From: Alopecurus myosuroides
Lineage: Eukaryota > Streptophyta > Magnoliopsida > Poales > Poaceae
Assembly (NCBI GenBank): GCA_028641055.1
Contig: CM054062.1
Location: 181,778,860-181,842,859, forward strand
Direction of reading: 5' to 3'
DNA: 64,000 bases
In this document: one piece after another, positions 10,977-21,924 of the stretch
Layout: the number at the start of each line of letters is the position of its first letter
Numbering within the stretch: position 1 is the first letter of the stretch
Made by a program: the position numbers and the translations under genes
The notes under the pieces: generated by a model
Database searches by the model: none
Seen by the model: the letters and a program-made list of their open reading frames with translations, nothing else
What the model was told of the DNA's origin: nothing

Positions 10977-12040
10977 CCACCACGACAAACAACAATGAGG
11001 ACAACAACAACAATGATGCCCTACAGCAGCTGCTCACTTCCCAAGCCCAACTTCTGCAGATGATGACTCAGTTTGTAGCAGCAATGAACAACAACAACAA
11101 CAACAATCCTCCACCACCACCCCCAATGGATAGACTTACCAGATTTCTGAGACTTAGGCCTAACAAGTTCTCGTATGCTACTGATCCTATTGAGGCAGAC
11201 GACATGTTTCGTTCAATCAACAAGGACTTAGTAACTTGTGAGTGCACTGATGCGGAGAAGGTGAGATTCACCGCACATTTGTTAGAAGGACCTGCTGCAA
11301 TGTGGTGGGAAACTTACCAAGTGACTCATTCACTGGAAGGCATGACTTGGGATGATTTCAAGGAGGTATTCTGCAATGCACATATCTCATCTGGGATAAT
11401 GAACCTCAAGAAGGAGGAGTTTCGTAGTCTGAAGCAGGGAGGTAGAACCCTAAAGGAGTATATGGATGATTTCCATTCTTTATCAAGGTATGCACCAGAG
11501 GACATTGACACAGATGCCAAGAGAAAGGATAGGTTCCTCAATGGACTTAAAGGGGACCTAAAGATACCACTGTCTGTAGCCTATGCCCCAAATTATCAAG
11601 CTCTGTTGGATCAAGCCATTACTTTGGACAACAACATGACAAAGGAGGAAAACAGGAAGAGGAAGTACAGTAATGGTGGAAAATACCACTCTGGACCCTC
11701 ATATAAGAGGCACACATCCAATGGAGGACACAACTTCCATAAACATGAGAACCATCATAATGGTGGGAATGGACACACTCATAATGGTCATGATCATGTC
11801 AAAGGACCCAAGGAAAACAATGGTAACAACAATGGTCACTCAAATGGCAATGGACACCACAACCACAATGATGAGAAGAAGAGGGATCTTAGTGAAGTGA
11901 TGTGTTTCAAGTGCAGAAACAAGGAACATTATGCAACTGATTGCCCAAAGCAGAAGACTGCAGAAGCTGCCAAGCCCAACCCATTCAAGAAGGGGCATGT
12001 GAATCATATCAACATGGATCTTGTGAATGGTAACCCTTAA
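10977..12040 (+). pseudogene. Ty3/gypsy gag, 5'-truncated
   Basis: An open frame runs from the junction with the Tat LTR to a TAA at 12038-12040. The first ATG codons in a good context are near 11060, but the frame is open back to 10979, so the true N-terminus was probably removed. The product has an Asn/Pro-rich start, a retrotransposon Gag core (MWWETYQVTHS, EYMDDFHSLSRYAPED), a His/Asn-rich linker and a CCHC zinc knuckle (CFKCRNKEHYATDC). It would form the nucleocapsid of an LTR retrotransposon. Protease, RT and integrase are missing downstream, leaving a gag-only remnant. Confidence 0.8.
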
Positions 12041-12199
12041 CTCATTTTCTTCCATCACATGTTCCATTACCTCAATTGCATGGGGGAAGTTCAATCTCAA
12101 GTGTATTCTTTTAAGGGGGATAGCCCACCTCATAACTTTTCTAACCTAATTGCTAGCCTTCTCGAATCTCGGGACGAGATTCCTTTTAAGGGGGTAGTC
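12041..12199 (+). other. Pol 3' remnant and polypurine tract
   Basis: The text CTCGAATCTCGGGACGAGAT followed by TCCTTTTAAGGGGG is the usual end of grass gypsy pol plus polypurine tract (residues ESRDEIPFKG). All the rest of pol is absent, so an internal deletion joined gag to the 3' end. Confidence 0.65.
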
Positions 12200-15195
12200 T
12201 ATAACATCCCAGGATTTTGAAAATTTTGGAAAATTCAAAACCATCATGCATTCATGATCATCATAGAGTACTTGCACTTTGATTGCATAAAAATTTGGTT
12301 TTAAATTTGCTAAGCACAAAAATCTGGGTGTTATTACCCATTAAACCATCTTTTGTATTTAAATCAGTTTCCTAAAGCAAGTATTTTATTTTTGGGAAAT
12401 AGTAGTACCAAAGTATTCTATTTTTCACAAGCTTTCCAAAACATATTTTATCAAAAATTTCTGAAATTTTTGACAAGTTTATGGTTGATTTTGAATCATT
12501 TGATTAAAGAGAAAAAAACAGAAAGAAAAAAAAAGAGAAAAACCAGCACATCCCTCTCCCTCTCTCCCGGCCTGGCCCAGTCTGTTTCCCTCTCTCTCTT
12601 TTTTCCCGCACAGACGCAGCGCCTAGAGGCTCACCCAAAGCCCAGTAGAAACCGAGCCCGTCTCGCGCCTCCCTTCTCTCTGTCTCCTGGGCCCCAGGCG
12701 TGACGCCAGGACGACGCGGCGATGACGTCACCTTACCATGCGTAGGACGAACTCGACGTCCGTGCCGTGACCGGACTCCGCGTCGCCACCGCCTCGGTGT
12801 CCCCTTCCGCACGCCTCTGCCCCTTAAAAGGGAGCCATGCCCTCGACGTCTGCGCCCTGCCCCGCCCCTAACCCCGATCGAAAATGAGACGCCGCTGCCT
12901 CCTCGATATATTCCGCCGCCGCCGCCATTACCGAAGGTCTCGGGATCTTCCACAGCTCTCGTTCCCCGCTTCGAGGAGAGAAGCCAAGGAGACGAGGAGT
13001 CCCACCACGACGCGCCGCACTCGTCGCCATCCTCAGCGACATCGGAGGAGCTGGGGAGCCACCACACCATCCAAGCCACCGCTGCGCCGCCGTCTTTCTC
13101 CTCTCCGGTGAAATCTCCGGTGAGTAATCCCCTCCCGTTTTCTTCTCGTCCGTTCGATCGGAATCAAACGCCTAGGATTAGATCCAGCGAGCAAACCGGT
13201 ACCTTAGATCCCAGCCACCCGTAGCACTTTAGATCTAACGGCTCGCCACGCCGATCCACGCGGAAACTTTTCGACCAATCACAGCGCCCCATTGCCGTTG
13301 CCTCGGATCGAACACGTTTTTATTAAAAACAGAAAATAACAGATTTCACTTAAAACTTGTAAAAATTATATCTCGAGTTCTATTTATCCAAATTCGATGA
13401 TCTTGGGCTTTTTGGAATCAGCACATTGTGTAGATTAATCTAGGATATTCAAATTTCAATTTTGAAACGTGCATCAAAAGTTATTTGTAGATCTCTAGTA
13501 ATCACTATTTTGGGCATAACTTTTAATCTACAAATCCTTTTTAGGTGAAATCAATTGCTATAGTTTTTTTTATGTCCTCTATCGAGTAGATGCGTTGGAA
13601 AAATTATTTATACAACTTTGTAATAGAAACTCTTTTTATGTTGATATTTTCCTATATTAAAACCCTAGCAATACTAATAATTATAATTTTATAATAAATC
13701 TGTTTTTCATACATCTTAACCATGTTATTAACATCAGAGAACATCATTATTAGTAATTATTGCTAGATATGAATTTTGTGCATTAATTTGATCATTGCAT
13801 AGCATGCATACATGTTTTGTATTGTTACTTTGTTTTCTATGTTATGGTTGTTTATGTGTGGATTGTTTTGCTTGTTTAGATTGTGAAGAGGAGCAAGTCT
13901 ACTCTTGTTGCTGTTATTCTTACTGTGATTGTTCATCCTAGTGCCAAGGCAAGTGACACACCATCAAATCTCCCATATTTTCACTATGCATTACTAGTGT
14001 TTTTTGAGTAGCATGCATGATAGGAAATTTTTACTAAGTTATTATTATGCTATGCAAAATCCCAAGTAGTGTGTAGCCATACTTTAGACTTGTTCTTTTG
14101 GAGACTTAGTTGATGCTTAGCCTTGCTACAAATTTGTTTTACTCAATGTTGTGAAAAATTCTAAGTATAAATTTCAATGAACCACCTGGGTGGATTTGGT
14201 TGTTTGGTTGATGAGAGTTGAGTGTCGCCCCGAGGGGTGTTCACTTGTGGATTGCCACCCAGGGAACAAAGAGATTACAAAGTCCTCTAAGTTTAGTAGC
14301 TTCCCGTGTAGCCCTTTGACATATGGGCTCTGTCTTGATCAACTAAGTTGTGAGAGTTCAGCCCATGCTTGACATGAAGATGTAGCAGAATTAAAGGTGG
14401 AACGGGTCTTGCTGGTTGGGTTGAATTTCTTGCTTCTGAAAGATCTCGTCTCAATTATCTCCTTTCCATGATGCACTCCGGGTGTATAGAATGTTTGGTC
14501 TAATTGAAGACAAAGGGTGAAAGTGCACAACCTCTACAGAGTTAGTAAACTATGATCATAGCCGTGTTCCCGGAAATGGACAACTTCGAGCAGCTGGACA
14601 AGGATGGACAGAAGAATCTCAACACCGTTTTGAAGAAGTACAATTTGGCTAAGGAAACATTAGTTGTGGTGCTCATGGGTGTGTCCCATGGTGCCAATCT
14701 TTGAAAGAAAACTCTTTTTCAAAAGTGTTAGGGAAAAACTTGCTTTCTGCAAATAGCCTAAACTCCACCAAGCCAGACATGCATGTAGTTTAGACTTGCC
14801 ATTTTATATCCACCATAGTGTCATTTGCCAGTACATTGTTTGTACTGAATCTCCTTCGGGGGCTGCATATTCCAACGTGCAGGAAATTCTGAGGATGAAG
14901 TTTGATCAAGTACTTGGACTCGAGTCTACACCCAACATGTAATGCCTGTGGCGCATGATTGAAGATGGAGGCTCATTGCTATCTTTATTTCTGTTGTTTA
15001 GAACTCCGAGTTTTGCTAGTATTTCAAGACTATGCACTTTGTAATAAAGCTATACTTGACTATTATGGATCCTTTGTAATAATTTTGGATACTTCTGCAA
15101 TGATACATTACATTTTGTTCTGTGGTTCTAGCATTGATCCAGGGACTAGCACTTAACACGGTAGTTCTTACATTATTAAATGTGAGGACGCTACA
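12200..15195 (+). repeat. 3' LTR (about 3 kb) of gag-only gypsy element
   Basis: It starts TATAACATCCCAGGATTTTG right after the polypurine tract (the usual TGTAACATCCC with one change) and ends GTGAGGACGCTACA. It contains a GC-rich block at about 12540-13260 followed by AT-rich sequence. No host gene is supported; open frames at 12504-13224 lie in the GC-rich block on both strands and look like composition artefacts. The plus-strand GTGAGTAATCC near 13120 could be a splice donor in the LTR leader. Confidence 0.7.
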
Positions 15196-16395
15196 GGCTT
15201 CTGTCTCGATCTCTTCGCGGGCTGCGATCTCGATCCCTGCGCGGGCTGCGGTCCCGACCTCTTCGCGGGCTACGGCTATGGCCTCGACCCCTCGGGCTGC
15301 TATCGCTGCCACTCGGGCTATCTCCTCGTCGTCGAGCTTCTTTCCCTCGTGCCCGACGGGGTGATTTTTCCTTGTCAGGTGATGTGCCCCTATGTCCACG
15401 GGGTGGTTCTTTGTCCTTCTGTGTGGCTGCTTTCCTGCGATCGTAGGAGGCGAGTTTTGCGGCTGCCATGCCTAATCCTTTCTGCACTTGCTTGTATTGT
15501 TTCGCGCGGGGGTCGTTTTCCCCTGGTTGATTTATTTGCATGTAGCTTGCTGCGGCTAGCACCGCGGCTGGGGGAGTTTGCGGATGGATGTTTCCGTCCT
15601 CGTCCACGCGCATGAGTGATTTGCTGATTCCACTCAAGGACTCGCCGTCCATGGTCGCGGTTCTTGAGGCGCGTCCCTTCTTCTGGGGGCGGTTCCCCAC
15701 AGAAGGCGTTAGGGACAGCTCAGCTCGGCGTTGACTTGACTCACCTGCCAATCTTCTCCATTTGGCTAGATCTTCCCGAGCTTCTTTGATAGCAGTGGCC
15801 GCTCTCACTAGATGATAGTGGTAGGCGGTCATGTCTTCGTGTGGGACTCCGGCCGCAGGTGGTTTGCTTGTGCGGATAGTCTCCTTTGCTCGAAGCCAGG
15901 CGTCTCGCGAGACGTTGATCTCAGCGCGTTCCCTTGCGCTTTGTTCGGTCTCTACGGGTGGCTGTTCCGATCCTGCCATGTAGACCTGAGCCAGATGTGG
16001 CTTTTGAGTCCTAGGCGTAACTTGAAAGGCCTTCCTGACCCGAGAGGGTTCCTCTGCAGAGAGGGTATGGAAATTTCTGGTGTTGAGGCGGATGGACTCG
16101 CCACTTTTCGCCAAGTAGGGTCGTGAATCGACAGCTCCTGGGCTGGAAATTGACTCAGATCCCGATTCCTCAGGGAAGTGAAGGATCCCTTCTTTGTTGG
16201 TATAGAACTTGAAGCTTCCGAACGTCAAGGTGACGCTCTTCTCCAGATCGCTGAATACTGGGCGTGACTCCGACGAGTGAGGGGTGACTACGACAGATCC
16301 GAACCGAATCGGGTTGGTCGGAGTCAAAGTCGAAGGTTTCCAACGTGAGTTGGTTATCGATGAAGCCAAAGATGCCGGAGATCCAACGCCCGCCG
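15196..16395 (-). pseudogene. Gypsy gag-like ORF, C-terminally truncated
   Basis: An open frame starts in the LTR end, crosses the PBS and continues to the junction at 15196; the real start codon is unclear. It contains a charged helical part (YHYHLVRAATAIKEAREDLAKW), a second conserved part (SYMQINQPGENDPRAKQY) and an SR/RD-rich tail of SPRRDRDR repeats. This type sits 5' of or within gag in grass gypsy elements. No zinc knuckle or pol remains. Confidence 0.55.
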
Positions 16396-16413
16396 TTCCC
16401 ACAGACGGCGCCA
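16396..16413 (-). other. Primer-binding site of minus-strand gypsy fragment
   Basis: TGGCGCCGTCTGTGGGAA on the minus strand, two bases inside the LTR end, has the TGGCGCC core seen in many plant gypsy PBS sequences. Confidence 0.7.
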
Positions 16414-16415
16414 AT

Positions 16416-16908
16416 TGTCGAATCTGCGTCTCAACAAGTCCCTCGGGTGAACCCATAGGGTTTCAATTAGGAGAACGTGTAGGCGCTGGTGACAATCGTC
16501 GGCTAGACAGGAGACATGATTTACCCAGGTTCGGGGCCCTCATAGAGGTAAAACCCTTACTCCTGCCTCTGTCGATCTGTATTAACGAGTAGATCGGTTA
16601 CAATGGGGGGTTGCTCAAGTCGAGAGTACGATCTCGATCTCAAGGCTTGGTGGTGCAGTATTGCTTGGTCCCTCCCCCGGTGGCTCTCCTGGCCTTATAT
16701 AGATGGCCAGGTCTCAAACCGTACCCCGGGAGGACTCGAATCTTAACCTAGAGTCGGTTACAAGTTTCATAACTTGACCCGCAAGGCCTTGCGGGTGGGC
16801 TTCAATTGGGCCTTCTAGAATAATCCATGACGCCTCCTTTAGAGCTTGGTATGTGGGCCTGAGACCGGGTAGGCACACCCAACGGGCCTAGGATCCATCC
16901 CTTCGTCA
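16416..16908 (-). repeat. LTR of minus-strand gypsy fragment
   Basis: About 493 bp between TGACGAAGGG (minus-strand start) and TTCGACA. A minus-strand CTATATAAGG near 16690-16700 fits a U3 TATA box. The outer boundary rests on the terminal inverted repeat and on the resumption of integrase coding sequence at 16909. Confidence 0.55.
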
Positions 16909-17700
16909 CCACCCACAAACGGATGGCTAGACCGAAGTAGTGAATCAAACGGTCTCTTCACTCGTACGAGCATTGATCAAGCCCAACCTCAAGAATTGGG
17001 AGGAATGCATTCCCCATGCCGAGTCCGCCTACAATCGAGCACTTCACCAAGCTACTAAGAGATGCCTCTTTGAGATTGTCTACGACTTCAACCCCAACAC
17101 CACTCTCGACATCCTACCATTCCCTCTACGCGAGCAAGTCAGCGTGGACATTGACAAGCGCACCGACTACATCAAGAAGCTCCATGAATCCACACGAGCT
17201 ACACTTTAGAAGCATTCCGAGCACCGAGCATCCATGATGAACAAGAACAAGTAGCCCATGGTGTTCCAAGAAGGTGACCTCGTTTGGCTACACTTGCGCA
17301 AAGACCGTTTCCCACAAGAGTGCAACTCCAAGCTCATGCCAAGAGGTGACAGACCTTTCAAGATCATCAAGCGCATCAACAACAACGCCTACACGCTCGA
17401 CTTACCGCAATCCAAGTACCTTGTCCATGACTCCTTCAACGTCAAGGATCTGTCTCCCTTCCATGGATATCCAAGTGACGAGGAAGACCACAAGTCGAGG
17501 TCGACTCTTTTTCAAGGGGGGGGGGGGGTATATGATGCATCACACCCCATTCCACCAAACCCAACACCTAATGGACCTATGACAAGATCAGAAGCAAAGG
17601 CGATGCATGATAAGGTGAACTCAATCCTCTCTCTCTATGCATTCGATGACTTGGTGAATGGTGCGCTACCTCATGGAACCACCCTATGCGTGCTCAGGTT
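16909..17700 (+). pseudogene. Ty3/gypsy integrase C-terminus, three in-frame stops
   Basis: The frame starts inside the HPQTDGQTE motif of integrase and runs through NWEECIPHAE and AYNRALHQATKR to the C-terminal segment GDLVWLHLRKDRFPQE...NAYTLDLPQSKY...DLSPFHGY. Stops interrupt it at 16928 (TAG where Gln of DGQTE belongs), 17207 (TAG) and 17252 (TAG, again at an expected Gln before PMVF). A 13-base G run at 17516-17528 could also shift the frame. Integrase joins retroelement cDNA to the chromosome; only its last third is present. The 5' part is cut off by the minus-strand gypsy LTR. Confidence 0.8.
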
Positions 17701-18652
17701 TGATTCCACCATGGAGCCCAGAGACGATGCCCAAGATGCCCAAGAACACACCCAAGATGATGCCCAAGAAGCTATGGAAGAAGTCCAAGAAGACGACATC
17801 GAGGAAGAAGAAGAGAAGGAGAAGGGAGGAGGAAAGCAGGGGAGCCAGCCTGAAACCCCGGCTAGGCCGGCCTCCAGGCCGGACCCCATCCATAGGCAAC
17901 CGGCCCCCACCCCCGGCCTCGGGCCGGCCTCCACTGCGCCTCAGGCCTGCCGGCCACCCGAGCGCCCCTGCGCCAGGCCGGGCGACCGCCCGAAGGCTCC
18001 GGCCTCCACCCCGACTCCAGGCCGGCGCGCCTGCACAGTCAGGCCGGCCCTCCCTCGCCCACGCCGGCCTCATAGCCCGGCTAGGCCGGCCTCCCTGCCA
18101 GCACGCAAATGAAGGGAAAATCCCCTTTTCCACCTCCACCCACCCCCTTGGCTATAATAGGACCCACTCGGGCTAGATCTAGGGTTAGAGATGAATTTAG
18201 ACATTTGAGCTTTGCTCTTGTACCCGTCTTGTGAGGCTACTCCTATGATTTGTATCTAGGACCGTATCAAGGCTACTCCTATGATGTGTATCTAGGATCG
18301 TATCAAGACTACACCGGTTTACCTATCCTTTCCCCTTGGGAATCAGTTAGGGACTTTCCAATCCATCTCAACTAACTCTTGAGGTTCTATTGGCGTGGTG
18401 GACCGGCCACGTGGTGTTGAAGCGGTTTCCCATAAGGTGAGTTCGGTTGAATCGATTGTTCCGTAGGCGGCCGTTGCGGGTTAGTTGGCGGGAGATTGGG
18501 TCTTTCAGTTCTTGCTAGTTATCTTCCCTCCTTGATCCCCCTCTCGTTCCCCTTGTGTTTTTCGTGTTGTTCGTTCGTTCTTCGTGTTCTTGGTCGATTC
18601 GTGAAGATCGGACCACCCAAGAGGTTAACCCCTCCGTCGGGTTGGAGCCTAC
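17700..18652 (+). mobile_element. 3' end and probable LTR of the same gypsy element
   Basis: After pol comes a Glu/Asp-rich stretch, then about 270 bp of degenerate GGCCGGCCTCC-like repeats (17860-18110), a TATA-like GCTATAATAGG at about 18150 and a leader-like region. It ends near GGAGCCTACA (about 18652). The LTR start could not be fixed, and the open frame through the GC-rich repeats (to 18112) is low complexity and probably not a protein domain. Confidence 0.4.
18235..18306 (+). repeat. 36-bp tandem duplication
   Basis: The unit GGCTACTCCTATGATKTGTA plus TCTAGGAYCGTATCAA occurs twice without a gap (18235-18270 and 18271-18306), differing at two positions. It lies in the leader part of the LTR. 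Confidence 0.9.
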
Positions 18653-19480
18653 AGAGCCCTCGTCCTTGTCCAATGAAACCATGTTGTCCTAGACCGGATT
18701 AGACCACGAAGTTGAGGGGATGAGGTTGGTTTCCGACGAACTTACAGATCGGGAAGCCGGGAGGGATGAGGATCCGTGAAAAATTGAGTAGTAGAGGTGT
18801 GCTGGTCGTTGGAGTGACGGGGACAGCGGCGGAAATCCGTCGCAATGTGGCCGCAATAGCTCTGCAGTACTGGTCGGGGAAGGTTCGCGAGCAAATGCGG
18901 ACGACAGCAGGGTGCTGGCGAGCGAAGAGGACGAGCGCCAGCGTCGAAGCTTGGCAAAAGGACAGAGTTAGGAGAAGGAGTGTGAGAAATATGTACTATC
19001 GGTTGAGGGTTCCGTTGGATTTATGGTGGAAAAAGGTAGGTCCGCCATGTCAGCGATCATGGGGCAGACACGTCCAACGCGCCTAGGCGTCCCCAAAGTT
19101 GCCCTACATATGGGCTGGGTTTAGGGTGTGCCGGACAGCCCGGTCGTTTGGGATGACACGAGAGGAGGGAACAAGGGCTTGTACGGTTTTTTGTCCAAAT
19201 GATGTCCGGGACGGTTGGGCTGGATTAGGGGCGTGGTCTGAGATGCTCTAAACCGAACCTCCTGGAACAGGTTCCTTCTTTTCGGCCCAATGCGATGAAG
19301 CCATACTAAGCCTATGGGTATCTTGGGCTTCCTGACATGCGTTTGGCGGCTCGCGGCCACGGTCCTATCCAAACACCGTTGCATCTCTCGCCCAAGGCCC
19401 CAACGCATCTTGTTCGCACATGGACAAGGCAACTGTAGAAGCCCATGGAAGCAGCTGAGCAACGGCGTGGCCGCTACGGA
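18653..19480. other. Host intergenic DNA upstream of the LEA gene
   Basis: No transposon ends, repeat or convincing coding sequence were recognised. Open frames on both strands have no recognisable protein features. This is the distal 5' region of the LEA gene. Confidence 0.5.
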
Positions 19481-19594
19481 GGCACGTGTGGGCTTCATGC
19501 ATGTGCCACCGAGACCTGTCTTGGAATACGAGGCACACGCGTCTATCTCACAGGCATACGTGGCGCCCCGGCATTACTCTCACGGGAGTATATA
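19481..19594 (+). promoter_or_regulatory. LEA gene promoter: two ABREs, CE3-like element, TATA
   Basis: CACGTG lies at 19483-19488 (GGCACGTGTG), an ACGCGT-containing stretch ACACGCGTC at 19535-19543, TACGTGGC at 19557-19564 and TATATA at 19589-19594, about 110 bp before the ATG. ACGTGGC is the core of abscisic-acid response elements, and a CE3 element (ACGCGTG type) next to an ABRE is the known ABA-response complex of the barley LEA gene HVA1. ABA or desiccation control of this gene is an inference from these motifs. Confidence 0.6.
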
Positions 19595-19702
19595 CACACT
19601 TGCTCAAATGCTAGCTCAGTCACCTGTGTACTGCAACACTGAAGCTGCACTAGCACGAGCCAACAAGAGTTTCAAAGAAGTTCACCGATCGAGAGAGCGA
19701 CC

Positions 19703-20814
19703 ATGGCGTCCAGGCAAGCAGACCAGCGAGAGGCGCGTGCCGAGGCCGCCGCGCGCAACGCGGCAGAGGAGATTGCTCGCTCGCGGGACGAGCGCGTGAT
19801 GCAGGCGGAGATGGACGCCCGCCACGCGGCGGACGAGATCGCGCGCGCCCGCGCGGACCGGGAGCGCGGCGGTGCCTACGACGCCGACCACCCTAGCGGC
19901 GGCGGCATCCTGGGGAGCATCGCGAGCGCGGTGGGCCGCACCTTCGGCGCTGCCAAGGACACGACGGCCGAGAAGACCTACCAGGCGGCGGACTACACCG
20001 CCGAGAAGTCCAAGGAGAGCAAGGACAGCCTCGTGCACAAGACGAGCGAGACGGCGGAGGCGACCAAGAACAAGCTGGGCGAGTACAAGGACTACACCGC
20101 CGAGAAGGCGACGCAGGCCAAGGACACGGTGGCGCAGAAGACGAGCGACACCGCTGAAGCCACCAAGAACAAGCTGGGGGAGTACAAGGACGCCTTGGCC
20201 GGGAAGGCCCAGGAGGCGAAGGACACCACCGCCCAGAAGACCCAGGAGGTGAAGGACGCCACCGCCGAGAACGCGAGGCGCGCCAAGGACGTGACGAAGC
20301 AGAAGACCAGCGAGTACGCGGACGCCACCAAGGAGACCGCCCAGGAGGCCAAGGACAGGAGCATGGCGACCACGCAGACCGCCGCGGACAAGGCAAGGGA
20401 GACGGCCGGCACTCACGATGTCGATAGGTAATTAGGCCACTCTCAAATCCATTTATCTTGTGTCTTGCACACAAGTCTGAGATTTAATCTTTGCATGTTC
20501 ATTTTGTGTGTGGATGCCTGCACAGGGGTCAGCAGGGAACCGGTCTGTTCGGGGCGCTGGGCAACATGACGGGCGCGATCAAGGAGAAGCTGACGCTGAG
20601 CTCGGGAGCGCAGCCGCAGGAAGCTATCCGGCTGGGTAGCGAGGATGAACGCGCGGTGAAGGAGGGTGCCGCCGAGAAGGCGGCGTCCGTGTACTTCGAG
20701 GAGAAGGACCGGCTGGCCAAGGAGCGCGCGGCGGAGCGGGTGAACATGTGCGTCGACAAGTGCGTGGAGGGGTGCGCCGGCTCCTCCTGCGCCCACCGCA
20801 AGGGCAAGATGTGA
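19703..20814 (+). CDS. Group-3 LEA protein (LEA_4 type), two exons
   Basis: Exons 19703-20427 and 20526-20814 are joined over a 98-bp GT-AG intron that splits an Arg codon (AG|G), giving 337 residues. Residues about 1-65 are Ala/Arg/Glu-rich and helical. A Gly-rich hinge (about 63-75) follows, then residues about 80-230 carry degenerate 11-residue repeats of the TAEKTxQAKD type, including two copies of TAEATKNKLGEYKD. Exon 2 has a conserved helical part and ends MCVDKCVEGCAGSSC with Cys at 317, 321, 325 and 330. LEA_4 proteins are hydrophilic, disordered in solution and helical on drying, and protect membranes and proteins in seeds and stressed tissue. No signal peptide is visible, so a cytosolic site is likely. 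The frame is intact, with strong GC bias unlike its surroundings. The cysteine tail is unusual for the family. This is the only apparently functional host gene here. Confidence 0.9.
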
Positions 20815-20922
20815 GCGGCGCGCTGGCCGACGTGGCGACCCTTGGTGGTGCGATGTAGACACGTATCGTGCTCTCCCGCCATGCCCATGGGTATGCCGTC
20901 AGTCTATGGACAGCAGCAGCAA

Positions 20923-20928
20923 AATAAA
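20923..20928 (+). terminator. Polyadenylation signal of LEA gene
   Basis: AATAAA, 108 bp after the LEA stop codon, at usual spacing for a plant 3' UTR. The cleavage site cannot be fixed by eye. Confidence 0.55.
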
Positions 20929-21113
20929 CTAATAGCTGTAGCGCAGTAGAGCCTTTTATTTCCAACTTCCTTTTATTTTCCAACTTTGTATCTTCCGTTT
21001 AGCCATACGTACCGTGTACGTGCCCCTGGTAAATGCTAATGCTCTACTGCTACTTTGCTTTAGAATCTTTGGTGCCATTCTACTGTGTACATCGAGTCTG
21101 GTGTCCGTATATA
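20929..21113. other. LEA 3' flank
   Basis: AT-rich sequence between the polyadenylation signal and the Stowaway element. Nothing else was recognised. Confidence 0.5.
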
Positions 21114-21206
21114 CTCCCTCCGTTCACAAATCCGTTCATATATAGATGACTTCTATTTGTCCATATATGTGTCTATTTATGAATGTGTCTATTTATGAAC
21201 GGGGAG
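21114..21206. mobile_element. Stowaway-type MITE (about 93 bp)
   Basis: It begins CTCCCTCCGTTCACAAAT after TA and ends ATTTATGAACGGGGAG, the inverted terminal repeat with some decay. The CTCCCTCCGT terminus and TA target are diagnostic of Tc1/mariner-derived Stowaway MITEs. Such elements often lie near grass genes; this one is about 300 bp downstream of the LEA stop. Confidence 0.85.
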
Positions 21207-21299
21207 TTTGTACTTGTCAAGCTCCACGACGCTGGAACTACTTCAGCCATGTTACCGGCTGTCGCGTGGGTATCCAAATCCAAAAGGCAAAAAAAAAAG

Positions 21300-21922
21300 T
21301 ACCCATATTAATAGGTGGTGAAGTGGATGTATCTAGGGGCTCGCCCCGATTCCATTTAAACTAAACGAAACGAAATCACACGTTTCGGTCGCAGCACACG
21401 GGTACAGGTTTACAGCTGAAGAAGCCACCTAAACTCCAAAAGGACTGGGGTCTTCGACCCCTTCCCTTGTTCAAAAAAAAAACTCCAAAAGGAGACACAG
21501 AAACACAAGAGCTAGAACAACAAAGGAGGGCTTTTTTGTAAGAACAAATTACTGATACTTGTGGATCACCCGAAGCGATGCTCCATCGTCCATCAGGTCC
21601 AGTGAATTGAGATGTTCCATTCATTCACAGCTTCATAAAAAATCGAACCATATGAAGCTTTCAGGTTCTTCCCAGCGAGCATCCTCAGCGTCATCCAGGA
21701 TCCGGCCAGGGCAGAAGTGAGATGTGGTGGAGCGCGAGCTAGTTGCTCGATCTTTCCGGCCACATTATTCAAGCGCTTCCTAGATCGCCTGCACACCAGG
21801 TCAAACTTTCTTGTTAAACCAAATATCGTTTCTGGTCAGATTGATTGACCAGAGGATAGCAGCATGCATGACAGTGAAAATGCTAATCTTCTTTTCACAA
21901 ACCCAAGGCCTAGCAACACTTT
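21300..21922 (-). pseudogene. LINE ORF2 C-terminus and 3' UTR
   Basis: On the minus strand, from 21922 down, a frame reads ARPWVCEKKISIF and ILWSINLTRNDIWFNKK, the end of plant L1-type ORF2, followed by a 3' UTR-like region. The fragment is separated from the rest of the LINE by a MITE (21925-22316) and the copia stack. The 3' end is set only roughly at 21300; no clear poly-A tail was seen. It is full of stops and is dead. Confidence 0.65.
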
Positions 21923-21924
21923 CA

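Larger units (their letters stand above)
15196..16908 (-). mobile_element. Gypsy fragment: LTR, PBS and gag N-part (minus strand)
   Basis: Reading on the minus strand: LTR 16908-16416, a primer-binding site, then gag cut at 15196 by the end of the neighbouring LTR. The LTR termini TGACGAA and TTCGACA are imperfect inverted repeats. Its right flank lies inside another element's integrase coding sequence (HPQTDG), so this element inserted there. Confidence 0.65.

Noticed and set aside
12504..13224. Possible host gene in the GC-rich part of the 3-kb LTR
   Set aside because: Lies wholly inside an LTR; the frames are compositionally biased and lack protein motifs.
17684..18139. Open frames on both strands in the GGCCGG-rich stretch
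   Set aside because: Low-complexity Pro/Arg/Gly translations from degenerate repeats, with no domain.
19682..20474. Long antisense open frames (up to 244 codons) opposite LEA exon 1
   Set aside because: Leu/Arg-rich shadows caused by the high GC and repeat structure of the LEA sense strand; no promoter or splice logic.
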